A DNA stretch of 64,000 bases from a virus. The DNA is taken from the IMG/VR virus record IMGVR_UViG_3300037257_000055, positions 1 through 64,000 of that record; one strand, 5' to 3'. Under the pieces are notes generated by a model. The model did no database searches and had not been told where the DNA came from. It saw only the letters and a list, made by a program, of their open reading frames with translations. Positions 42,054 through 49,546 of this stretch are shown piece by piece. Positions within the stretch are counted from its first letter, which is position 1. Every line of letters begins with the position of its first letter. The position numbers and the translations under genes are program-made.

Positions 42054-42085
42054 GTTGGAGCAAGCATCCAACCTTTTCTTTTTGT
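42052..42085 (+). terminator. Rho-independent terminator
   Basis: Perfect AGGTTGGA/TCCAACCT stem, 7-nt loop, TTTTCTTTTT. Confidence 0.88.
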
Positions 42086-42125
42086 TTATTTATTTGGCTT
42101 ATTTGCTATGTTTAAGGAGTGTTTA

Positions 42126-42402
42126 AAATAAATTAACAGAACTACAAATTATTTTGATAAAAGTGTTGACATTATATTCCGTAGGGTATATTATTAGGTC
42201 ATAGAAGAGATACAAACAAATTAATAAAAGAACAAAAATAAATTTAAAAAAGTATTGACAGAGTTACCACATGGTGGTAGGATAATATTCATAAGGAACA
42301 AGTCAATAAATTAAAAGAAATAAATAAATATTTTAAAAAAAGTATTGACAAGTTTGGAAATAAGATGTAACATAAGAGTATAGAAACAGGAACAAATTAA
42401 TA
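42126..42402 (+). promoter_or_regulatory. Triple promoter with four directional elements
   Basis: No coding frame. Three TTGACA hexamers: P1 42166 (17 bp, TATTAT), P2 42255 (TAGGAT or GATAAT), P3 42345 (17 bp, TAACAT). P2 carries the perfect inverted repeat TACCACATGGTGGTA (42265-42279) in its spacer; P1 has an imperfect TATTCC-GTA-GGGTATA. Forward elements lie at 42126, 42214, 42304 and 42390, so each promoter has one before and after it. All three point at the MazF-like gene. Confidence 0.75.
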
Positions 42403-42454
42403 TAATAAAAAAGTAATTTTAAAGGGATTTAATAATTAGAGGAAGGTGGTTGTA

Positions 42455-43249
42455 ATGTTAGAGTTAAGAGAACAACTAATGATGATTAAGTTGGAAATGG
42501 ATAAAGAGGAATTAAAGAATGATAATAAGTTAATTGAAGCAAAGATAGAAGTTAAAGACCTAGATATTAATAAACAAATTAAACAAGTAAAAATAGAAGT
42601 TAACAATGTACATAGCAATAGAAATATTGCTGATAATAAAATAAATAATAATATAGATTTAAAGGATATTGAATGGGGTGAGGTATTATATGTCAATTTA
42701 GATGGGGGGCGATGGAGCGAACAAAATAATGACAGATTCGCTATTTGTATACAGAACGAAATTGGAAATAAGTATTCTCCTACTGTTATAGTAGCATTTG
42801 TTACAAGCCAACAAACTAAAAGTAAACTTCCAACGCATGTCGAGATTTCAGCAGGTCAATTTGGATTACCTAAAGATTCAATAGTTATGCTAGAGCAAGT
42901 AAGAACTTTAGATAAAAGAAGAATTAAAAGCAGAGTTGGAGTACTTGATGATATAACAAAAAAGAAAATTAAAATAGCAAAAGATATTTCAATGAATGAA
43001 TTACAAGAAAAGACTCCACTTGAAAAACTGCCTAGATATATGCAAAATAAAATAAACAAACGATTAAATGCTATTAAGAATTGTGAAGAATTAATTATAG
43101 AAACCAAAACAGAAAGTTTAATCGACCTTCTGCGAAAAGAAAGAAGTGATTTATTATATGAATTACAAATATATTGTGAAGATAATAATCTAAATTACAG
43201 GGAATTTTATATGCAATGTGAGAAAGAAAAAGAAGTGATAGCAATATAA
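42455..43249 (+). CDS. MazF/PemK-like toxin domain with N-terminal coiled coil, 264 aa
   Basis: Residues about 74-165 follow the MazF fold: WGEVLYVNLDGGRWSEQNND (strand 1 and substrate loop), RFAICIQNEIGNK, TVIVAFVTSQQTKSKLPTHV, then PKDSIVMLEQVRTLDKRRIK (compare S-x-x-x-x-x-Q-I-R-T-I-D-K). The conserved R and S/T of the active site are present, so endoribonuclease activity is plausible. MazF proteins are normally about 110 aa; here a 70-residue coiled coil precedes and a 100-residue tail follows. No MazE antitoxin is adjacent. ATG chosen after GGAAGGTGG. First gene of the triple-promoter operon. Confidence 0.78.
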   Translation: MLELREQLMMIKLEMDKEELKNDNKLIEAKIEVKDLDINKQIKQVKIEVNNVHSNRNIADNKINNNIDLKDIEWGEVLYVNLDGGRWSEQNNDRFAICIQNEIGNKYSPTVIVAFVTSQQTKSKLPTHVEISAGQFGLPKDSIVMLEQVRTLDKRRIKSRVGVLDDITKKKIKIAKDISMNELQEKTPLEKLPRYMQNKINKRLNAIKNCEELIIETKTESLIDLLRKERSDLLYELQIYCEDNNLNYREFYMQCEKEKEVIAI

Positions 43250-43274
43250 CTTATGGTGGAATGGGGATGAGAAA

Positions 43275-43931
43275 ATGATAAATAAGAGAAGAAGCGTAAC
43301 AGATAGGATAGAAAGTGATGTATATCATAAATGGGATAATGAGATAAATGGAGTGGAAAAAGCTAGGAATATGCTAAAAAAAATGAGGTTTCAAGAAATA
43401 GATTCATTAAAAGATATAGATGAAATAAGATTATTATTAAGTGATTTAACAAATGCTGAAATAAAATGTATTGAACAAAATTTAAATGGTAGTATAACCT
43501 CGGCTAGATTATATTCAAAAGAACTTAAAGAAAAATTAGAGAACTATCCTAATTATTTAACCACACAAAGACATAAACAAGACTATGCAAAAGCTTTAAA
43601 TAATTATGTTCATTGCTATAAAAAAGAATTATCAAATGAAGAATTAATAAAAATTTATAAATTTTGTTATGAAACTTATAAAAGATGTGATCCATATAAT
43701 GTTGAAGGTTATTTAGAAAAGCTTATTGCTAAACTAAATTTAAGTTTATTAGAAAAAAATTTTAGTAATGTCCTTGTGGTTGCAGAGGACATGCTAATAC
43801 ATAACAATTCATCACAATATGATGAGGCTTTTCAAGAATTAATAAAGGAGGTAAACAATATAAATATTATATTGTGTGAGAAAATATTGTTATTGCAACA
43901 ACAAATAAAAGTAAAATATGGTACATGCTAA
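43275..43931 (+). CDS. Helical-repeat (TPR-like) protein, 218 aa
   Basis: ATG after GGGGATGAG, 25 nt behind the MazF-like gene. Residues 95-190 form paired helices of TPR-like spacing (KALNNYVHCYKKELSNEELI, KIYKFCYETYKRCDPYNVEG, LIAKLNLSLLEKNFSNVLVV). The N-terminal 90 residues are helical without an evident HTH. In RRNPP systems (Rap, PlcR, AimR) a TPR protein is followed by the gene of its secreted peptide, which is exactly what follows here. It is shorter than Rap or AimR (about 380 aa), so the assignment rests on fold impression and context. Confidence 0.55.
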   Translation: MINKRRSVTDRIESDVYHKWDNEINGVEKARNMLKKMRFQEIDSLKDIDEIRLLLSDLTNAEIKCIEQNLNGSITSARLYSKELKEKLENYPNYLTTQRHKQDYAKALNNYVHCYKKELSNEELIKIYKFCYETYKRCDPYNVEGYLEKLIAKLNLSLLEKNFSNVLVVAEDMLIHNNSSQYDEAFQELIKEVNNINIILCEKILLLQQQIKVKYGTC

Positions 43932-43956
43932 TAAATAACTAAATGTTATCCTTCTA

Positions 43957-44010
43957 TTCATATGCATACTTCAGCATAAATATATTTTGTGTTGAAAAGA
44001 TGCATATGAA
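43957..44010 (+). promoter_or_regulatory. Long RNA hairpin abutting the peptide gene's ribosome binding site
   Basis: Outer 11-bp perfect stem TTCATATGCAT/ATGCATATGAA and inner 7-bp stem TTCAGCA/TGTTGAA (one G-U), separated by small internal loops. The 3' strand ends directly at GGAGGTG. No T-run, so it is not a terminator; it probably controls translation or processing of the peptide mRNA. Confidence 0.6.
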
Positions 44011-44025
44011 GGAGGTGAAGTACAA

Positions 44026-44130
44026 ATGAATAAATCAAAAGTAAAAGTATTTGTTTTAATGGCAGTAATAGCAATCGCTACAATGGCTAGTCAAATAAGT
44101 TGTTACGCAATTAGCTCTGGTAGAGGCTAG
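44026..44130 (+). CDS. Secreted signalling-peptide precursor candidate (Phr/AimP-like), 34 aa
   Basis: ATG 8 nt after GGAGGTG. Basic N-terminus MNKSKVK, hydrophobic VFVLMAVIAIATMA, a possible cleavage region SQISCYA, and a short polar C-terminal ISSGRG. This is the build of Phr, NprX and AimP precursors (signal sequence plus C-terminal 5-6-residue signal; compare AimP ending SAIRGA). It lies right after a TPR-like gene and is closed by its own terminator. A small membrane toxin or leader peptide is the alternative, but the polar, small-residue tail argues for a signal. Confidence 0.55.
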   Translation: MNKSKVKVFVLMAVIAIATMASQISCYAISSGRG

Positions 44131-44163
44131 GAATTGTAACTAAAACAAATACATAACAACAAG

Positions 44164-44200
44164 ACACAAACTAGGAGTAATCTTGGTTTGTGTTCTTTGT
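44164..44200 (+). terminator. Rho-independent terminator of peptide operon
   Basis: 13-bp ACACAAACTAGGA/TCTTGGTTTGTGT with two G-U pairs and GTAA loop, followed by TCTTTGT. Confidence 0.8.
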
Positions 44201-44235
44201 AATATTAAAAATAAATTAATAGAGGAGAATAGTTA

Positions 44236-45831
44236 ATGAAAGAAAATAAAATTAGAAAAGTATTTTTAGAAAATTTACCTAGAAAAAAGAATAACAATAG
44301 TTTAATAAATTGGTTTGAATGTAAAAGTCATAAAGTTAAATTTATTTATTATGATAAAGAAGGTTGGGTTGAAATTGTAGAAGTAAAAAGAGAAAATAGT
44401 CTAACTATATTAGGTTTAAAATATTTAAATAAAGATATATTTTACATATGGACAGGTAATTTTCAGAATTGCCAATTAGGTGAATTATTAGGAATAAATA
44501 CACGTAAACATTATTACAATGTAGGAGATATTATCGAAGTATCTACTGGAAAAATAAAGATTAAAGAACAATCAAGAAATAAAAATGATAATACAAAAGA
44601 ATATATATTTGAATGCTTAGAATGTGGTTGGGAAAATGGAAGAATAAATGAGGGAAATTTGAAAAAGAAACAAGGTTGTGGATGTTGCTCTAATAAAGTA
44701 CCAGTTTTAGGAATTAATACAATCGCTGATACAGACCCGTGGATGGTTAAGTTTTTTAAAAATACTAAAGATGCAGAATCAAGAACATTTGGAAGCCAAG
44801 ACAAAGGATTATTACATTGTCCGATTTGTAAAGTTCCAAGAGATAATATGGCAATATCTACATTATATCGAGAAAAAGATATTTGTTGTCAAGTTTGTTC
44901 TGACGGATTTAGTTATGGTGAAAAATTTACATATAATCTACTTAAACAATTAAATTTACAAATAAAAAGACATAAACATTTTGATTGGTCTAAAAATGTA
45001 TTATCAGAAATAGAGTCTTTATGTGGTAACAAAGAATATGATTTTTATATAGAACATAATAACATTGTGATAGAAACAAATGGACTTCAGCATTATGAAG
45101 AATGTAGTTTTTCTAGAAGAAGTTATTACGAAGAGTCTGAAAATGATAAATTAAAAGAAAAACTAGCTTTAAGTAATAATATAAAAGAAGAAAATTACAT
45201 AGTAATTGACTGTAGGTATAGTAAATTTGAATACATAAAAAATAATATATTAAACAATGAAAAAATTAATAAACTATTTGATATATCTAAAATTAATTGG
45301 AATTTATGTGAACAAGAATCTTTAAGTTCGTATTTAGTTAAAGCTTGTGAATATTATAATCAAGGAGTAGGACATATGGAGATTGCTAAAATAATGGATA
45401 TAGATTTTAAAACTGTTAAGAGGTACTTAAAAAGGGCAAGAGAATATAATCTATGCAATTATATATCAGCAGTAGAAATTCATGATAAAAATGTAATTAA
45501 TGCAATTGAATTATGGAATAATGGAATACATAATGCTTCTGAAATAGGTAGACTACTTAATTTAGATAATACAGTAATAGGAGATTATTTAAAACAAGCG
45601 GAAGATGAGGGATTAATAGAATATAAGAAATTTATAAGAGATTCTAGTAAAAAATCAATTATAAATATAGAGTATAATAAAGAATTTACATCAATAAATG
45701 AATGTTATACAAATAGTGAAAAAGAATTTGGAATAAAACTTTATAGAAAAGGAATAACTCATGCTTGCAATACAGGACAGGAATACAAGGGATTGCATTT
45801 TCAATATGATAATAGATCAATACATATTTAA
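44236..45831 (+). CDS. Zinc-ribbon plus Vsr/PD-(D/E)XK-like homing endonuclease, 531 aa
   Basis: Residues 120-155 (YIFECLECGWENG, GCGCCSNKV) and 195-225 (LLHCPICKVPRDN, CCQVCSDGFSYGEK) are zinc ribbons. Residues 226-345 are nuclease-like: SYGEKFTYNLLKQLN, KEYDFYIEHNNIVIETNGLQ, H-Y-E, then VIDCRYSKFEYI, as in the Vsr-like EDxHD family represented by phage homing enzyme I-Bth0305I. Two HTH-like repeats follow (HMEIAKIMDIDFKTVKRYLK; NASEIGRLLNLDNTVIGDYL), and a NUMOD-like end (NECYTNSEKEFGIKLYRKGI). Free-standing homing endonuclease, possibly cutting related phages. Confidence 0.75.
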   Translation: MKENKIRKVFLENLPRKKNNNSLINWFECKSHKVKFIYYDKEGWVEIVEVKRENSLTILGLKYLNKDIFYIWTGNFQNCQLGELLGINTRKHYYNVGDIIEVSTGKIKIKEQSRNKNDNTKEYIFECLECGWENGRINEGNLKKKQGCGCCSNKVPVLGINTIADTDPWMVKFFKNTKDAESRTFGSQDKGLLHCPICKVPRDNMAISTLYREKDICCQVCSDGFSYGEKFTYNLLKQLNLQIKRHKHFDWSKNVLSEIESLCGNKEYDFYIEHNNIVIETNGLQHYEECSFSRRSYYEESENDKLKEKLALSNNIKEENYIVIDCRYSKFEYIKNNILNNEKINKLFDISKINWNLCEQESLSSYLVKACEYYNQGVGHMEIAKIMDIDFKTVKRYLKRAREYNLCNYISAVEIHDKNVINAIELWNNGIHNASEIGRLLNLDNTVIGDYLKQAEDEGLIEYKKFIRDSSKKSIINIEYNKEFTSINECYTNSEKEFGIKLYRKGITHACNTGQEYKGLHFQYDNRSIHI

Positions 45832-45860
45832 TAAATTAATATAAAATAACATGAAATCTA

Positions 45861-45889
45861 TTGACATTTAGATGTGGCAAGACTATACT
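45861..45889 (+). promoter_or_regulatory. Promoter
   Basis: TTGACA, 17-bp spacer, TATACT; forward elements at 45830 and 45898 on either side. Confidence 0.78.
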
Positions 45890-45936
45890 GTTAATATAAA
45901 CAAATTAATAGAATGATAGTGAAAGGAAAGATGAAA

Positions 45937-46578
45937 ATGTGTATTGCAGTAGATTATGCCAATGAAATTAATAAACAAATTACAGAAGCTAAAGAATATT
46001 ATAATAAACTTAGGATAAAAGATAAAGTATTTAATGATGTTCAACAGGATTTATTACATAAGATTGAAGGGTTAGAAAAGTTTAGTTTGTATACTGGATG
46101 GAAGTTTTGCAAAGCATTAAACAAATTAAGAAAAGCAAGGAGAACAACAAAGAATGAGTTAAAAACTATGGAATTATTAATTAAACAATTAGGAGGATTT
46201 TCTATAAAAGAATCAAACATTAATGGACAAGCAAATAGTTTGGAAAAATTGAATTTTGAAAACGGATATCATAAAAGGCAATTAGAAATGACTGGGGATA
46301 TTTTAGAAGAAGTAGAAAATATAGTTAACAATATTGTTTATAGTAAAAAAGCAAGTGATGATTTGAATGAATTTAATTCAGATGAAAGTAAAATATATGA
46401 AGCATCTGAAAGAGTCCCTAAATTTAAAGGTAGTAATATTAAATTAAGATATACTTCAGAAAAGAATAAAAATAATGTAATTGAGAATAGGAAGTCAGCT
46501 TATAAAAGATATATAATCAATGAAAAAGAACAGTATATAGAATTCATTGATAGAAAAAAGAGTGTAACTAATCATTAA
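45937..46578 (+). CDS. Hypothetical protein, 213 aa
   Basis: ATG 9 nt after AAAGGA. First half helical (EINKQITEAKEYYNKLRIKD), basic C-terminus (KRYIINEKEQYIEFIDRKKS). Contains IEGLEKFSLYTGWKFCKALN-like phage segment. No family is recognised. Confidence 0.7.
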   Translation: MCIAVDYANEINKQITEAKEYYNKLRIKDKVFNDVQQDLLHKIEGLEKFSLYTGWKFCKALNKLRKARRTTKNELKTMELLIKQLGGFSIKESNINGQANSLEKLNFENGYHKRQLEMTGDILEEVENIVNNIVYSKKASDDLNEFNSDESKIYEASERVPKFKGSNIKLRYTSEKNKNNVIENRKSAYKRYIINEKEQYIEFIDRKKSVTNH

Positions 46579-46593
46579 GAGGAGGATAAAAGT

Positions 46594-46713
46594 ATGTTAA
46601 AATTAATAATGTTTACATTTGGATTGATTGTGTTAAGTGGCTTATTTAAAGTATATATTACTATAAATAACATTGACCAAGAAATCCAAGAAGAATTAAA
46701 AATAGTATGGTAG
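46594..46713 (+). CDS. Small membrane peptide, 39 aa
   Basis: ATG after GAGGAGG. One transmembrane helix (LIMFTFGLIVLSGLFKVYIT) and an acidic tail. Role unknown. Confidence 0.6.
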   Translation: MLKLIMFTFGLIVLSGLFKVYITINNIDQEIQEELKIVW

Positions 46714-46779
46714 TCAATAAATTAATAGAAATATAACTAAATAAATTGAGATTTTAAGAAGAGTGAGGAGGAATATAAA

Positions 46780-47202
46780 ATGAATAAAAGTAAAATAAGA
46801 TTTGGATTAACTATAGGCAGTTGGATTGAATATAAAGACAAATATTATTATGGAGAACAAATAACAGAAGAATTGTGTGATTTACTAAATACAAAATATG
46901 AACAAAATGAATTAAAATTAGAAACAATTAATTACTTTAAAGATAAAAGAAAATTTATATCTAAAGTAATAGAAAAAAGAATAAAACCATTTTTAAATAA
47001 GAATCAAGCTGATGAATTGGCTAAAGAAAGATTATTAAAATCATGTCCAAAGGCTACAGATGAAATAATAGGGCAATTTCAATTAGATACTTTTGCTGGA
47101 TGTTATGTCAAGGATAAAGTTATGGAAGATTTAATAGGATTATATACACAAATAAAAGATTATAATAATTTTGTATGTAATAAGTTCTTAGAGGAGGAAT
47201 AA
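46780..47202 (+). CDS. Hypothetical protein, 140 aa
   Basis: ATG after GAGGAGG. RFGLTIGSWIEYKDKYYYGE then helices. No family is recognised. Confidence 0.7.
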   Translation: MNKSKIRFGLTIGSWIEYKDKYYYGEQITEELCDLLNTKYEQNELKLETINYFKDKRKFISKVIEKRIKPFLNKNQADELAKERLLKSCPKATDEIIGQFQLDTFAGCYVKDKVMEDLIGLYTQIKDYNNFVCNKFLEEE

Positions 47203-47206
47203 ATAT

Positions 47207-47365
47207 ATGATTAAAGAATTAATATTAGAAGCTGATAGAATTATTGACAAAGAATGTAAATTTAATAGCTGTTATAAATGTGCATATAATGAAATGATTA
47301 ATGAAAAAACAATATGCAATAGGGTTTATGATTTGAAAGCTAAATATTCAAAGGAAACAAATTAA
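47207..47365 (+). CDS. Small Cys protein, 52 aa
   Basis: ATG 10 nt after GAGGAGG of the previous gene's end. Cys at KECKFNSCYKCAYNEM and TICNRV (4 Cys) suggests metal binding. The forward element overlaps its stop codon. Confidence 0.62.
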   Translation: MIKELILEADRIIDKECKFNSCYKCAYNEMINEKTICNRVYDLKAKYSKETN

Positions 47366-47396
47366 GATAATAATAAATGAAAGAAGGATGATTAAA

Positions 47397-47762
47397 ATGA
47401 CAAATGAATTACAAAGAATAGCAAATGTACTAGGAATCAATATGCACTCAGAAAACTTATGTTTACTGATTCAAGATAAGATTAAGGAGAAAGATAAGAG
47501 TATAAAGAAACTGACTTTTACTAATGTAATGTTAAAGAATCAAGCAAACAAACAGGAAATAAACCCTATAGTTAAGTCAATTAAGATTAATGACTTAGAA
47601 TACATAGATGAGATCAAAAATGGATTTGATAAGGCTTATAAGGGGTTAAGAAAAGAATATGATAGTATTCTTAAAGCGAATTACAATTTACGATTAGAGG
47701 TTGAAATATATAAGCAGGAATCATTAATGAATAAAATCAAGAAGATTGAAGGAGTGAGATAG
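47397..47762 (+). CDS. Coiled-coil protein, 121 aa
   Basis: ATG 9 nt after AGAAGG; an in-frame ATG 9 nt earlier touches that site. Heptad-like (LLIQDKIKEKDKSIKKLTFT, LRLEVEIYKQESLMNKIKKI). Ends 2 nt before the next gene. Confidence 0.7.
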   Translation: MTNELQRIANVLGINMHSENLCLLIQDKIKEKDKSIKKLTFTNVMLKNQANKQEINPIVKSIKINDLEYIDEIKNGFDKAYKGLRKEYDSILKANYNLRLEVEIYKQESLMNKIKKIEGVR

Positions 47763-47764
47763 AT

Positions 47765-48043
47765 ATGAATGAAGAAAGGCTTGAATTATGGAATTTCTCT
47801 AAAGAGTTAGATAACATTATTTCAAGTACATATTACTATTCTAAAGAAAAATATAGAAGTATTTGTGAAGAAATTACAGATAAAATATGGAAAGAAGAAT
47901 TTATAAAGTTTAAGAATAAATACAAGAGTCAAGTAGATTTTGCCGAAGATTATTTAGGTATTAAATTAAAATGGTATCAAAAAATATTATTAGAAACGAT
48001 ATATAAGAAAAATAATTTACTATGGAATGTAGGAAGGAGATAA
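47765..48043 (+). CDS. Terminase-N-terminus-like short protein, 92 aa
   Basis: ATG after AAGGAGTG. The end FAEDYLGIKLKWYQKILLET then KKNNLLWNVGRR resembles the first 90 residues of phage terminase large subunits up to the Walker A (L-x-x-Y-Q, then R-x-x-G-K-S/T), stopping exactly where the P-loop would begin. Either a decayed 5' fragment or a regulatory mimic. Confidence 0.55.
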   Translation: MNEERLELWNFSKELDNIISSTYYYSKEKYRSICEEITDKIWKEEFIKFKNKYKSQVDFAEDYLGIKLKWYQKILLETIYKKNNLLWNVGRR

Positions 48044-48045
48044 TT

Positions 48046-48213
48046 ATGAGTTTAACAAAGAAAAGTATTGAAAATAAATATAATTGTATACTTGATAAAG
48101 CATTTGGATTTGATAGTGGTAGTTCATTTTGGACATGCTTTGATAAGGATATGGAGTACATATGTGATGGATATACTTTGAAAGAAATAGAAGATAAATT
48201 AAAGTCTAAATAA
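48046..48213 (+). CDS. Small hypothetical protein, 55 aa
   Basis: ATG after GGAAGGAG, 2 nt behind the previous stop. SLTKKSIENKYNCILDKAFG and CDGYTLKEIEDKLKSK. No family is recognised. Confidence 0.62.
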   Translation: MSLTKKSIENKYNCILDKAFGFDSGSSFWTCFDKDMEYICDGYTLKEIEDKLKSK

Positions 48214-48274
48214 CATTCCAATAAATGGTGAATTTTAAAAGGAAATAAACTAATAGAAAGTATGAGGTACAAAG

Positions 48275-48682
48275 ATGGAAACAGTAAACTTATCAGAAAT
48301 TAAAAATTTTCAAAATTATATTCATAGTTCTAAAGATACTGCTGTTGTAGAAAGAATATTGTTTGAAATGGTAACTAAATTAAAGGGTAGAAAGCCAACT
48401 TGGTATTATAAAGGCAAGAAAATAATCATAGATATTACTAAAGAAAATATAGAAGAAATAGCTTATTGTGATAGTTGTGGCTATCAAGAGTCATCTAGTA
48501 TAGACAATGAAGATGATGAGTATTGCCCTAAATGTGGAGGATATGGATATTTTGTAGGTCATAGAGTTAAAGGAAGACAACATGAAATATATTCAGATGA
48601 ACAATGGAGTAAGCTACCTAATGACTTTAAAAAGAAATATATATATTTAAAAAGGTTTGATTATTTGAGAGAAGGCGAATAA
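48275..48682 (+). CDS. Zinc-ribbon protein, 135 aa
   Basis: ATG after GAGGTAC. IAYCDSCGYQE and EYCPKCGGYGYFVGHRVKGR form a zinc ribbon at residues 65-100. The N-terminal 50 residues are helical. Likely nucleic-acid binding. Confidence 0.7.
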   Translation: METVNLSEIKNFQNYIHSSKDTAVVERILFEMVTKLKGRKPTWYYKGKKIIIDITKENIEEIAYCDSCGYQESSSIDNEDDEYCPKCGGYGYFVGHRVKGRQHEIYSDEQWSKLPNDFKKKYIYLKRFDYLREGE

Positions 48683-48683
48683 T

Positions 48684-48878
48684 ATGAAAAGAGGATTAAG
48701 ATCTAAATGTAATTTTTATGAAGATTATTCAGGATATAGTGAAAAGGAGTTGGATGAAAAGTTAGTAGCTTTAGGGATAGATATAAATAGTTTTTCTAAC
48801 TATAATGATGACATGCCTATATATGAATTTAAATCATTAATTATACAAAATGAGTTATTTAAATTAAGAACTAAATAA
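48684..48878 (+). CDS. Small hypothetical protein, 64 aa
   Basis: ATG after GAAGGCG, 1 nt after the previous stop. No family is recognised. Confidence 0.6.
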   Translation: MKRGLRSKCNFYEDYSGYSEKELDEKLVALGIDINSFSNYNDDMPIYEFKSLIIQNELFKLRTK

Positions 48879-48903
48879 ATTAATAGAAGTAAGCGGTGAT
48901 TGA

Positions 48904-49032
48904 ATGATATTAAATCCAATAAGATTTTATAAAAAGGTTAAGAAGTACATTAAATGTCAAAAGAAAATTAAAAGGTTAAAAGAATATGGAGTGAATATAT
49001 CGGTTAAATTTAAAGATATTCGTAATTATTAA
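48904..49032 (+). CDS. Very basic peptide, 42 aa
   Basis: ATG after GCGGTGATTG. NPIRFYKKVKKYIKCQKKIK and beyond has a net charge above +10, as in nucleic-acid-binding peptides. Overlooked by length cut-offs. Confidence 0.55.
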   Translation: MILNPIRFYKKVKKYIKCQKKIKRLKEYGVNISVKFKDIRNY

Positions 49033-49043
49033 AGGAGGAACTG

Positions 49044-49466
49044 ATGAAATTAACAAAGAAAACTAAAAATATAATACTAAGAACAGAACCTAATTTTAAA
49101 CAATATATAGCCTGTTTTGATACAGATTATTATTTAAAAAATAAAGAATATGTGAAAGTAATATTAAAACCAACTATATAAGATATTAAAAATCCATTCT
49201 TATTTATTACCAATAAAGGATTATATGATAGTAAATTTATTGGATTTGATGATATTAATGAATTTATGAAATATTGTAATGTGTACAATATTAAAGCTCA
49301 AGATATTGGTTATGTAACATTTAATATAAATACAACATCTATAAAATGTTATTGTCCTAGTTGTAAGAAAGAATTTTATGAAGATTTTGATTTAAGATAC
49401 AAAGATGAGTTACCAACTAAAACTGAGAATGGTTATATGTTATATTGTACCGAATGTTATATATAA
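49044..49466 (+). pseudogene. Zinc-finger gene interrupted by in-frame TAA, 140 codons
   Basis: ATG 5 nt after AAGGAGG. Reads KNIILRTEPNFKQYIACFDT and onward, meets TAA at 49179 after 45 codons, then continues to a zinc-finger end (SIKCYCPSCKKEFYEDFDLR, MLYCTECYI). The part after the stop has no ribosome binding site, so it is one gene. CAA-to-TAA would explain it. Third case in the window. Confidence 0.62.
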
Positions 49467-49546
49467 GTAAGTAAAATGTTAAGTGAATATAAAAATAAAT
49501 TATAATTTAATCTAAAATTGTGATATTAATAAGGAGATGCGTAAAA

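Noticed and set aside
44771-44953. 60-codon frame inside the zinc-ribbon endonuclease gene
   Set aside because: Overlaps a recognisable protein over its full length and has no start signal.
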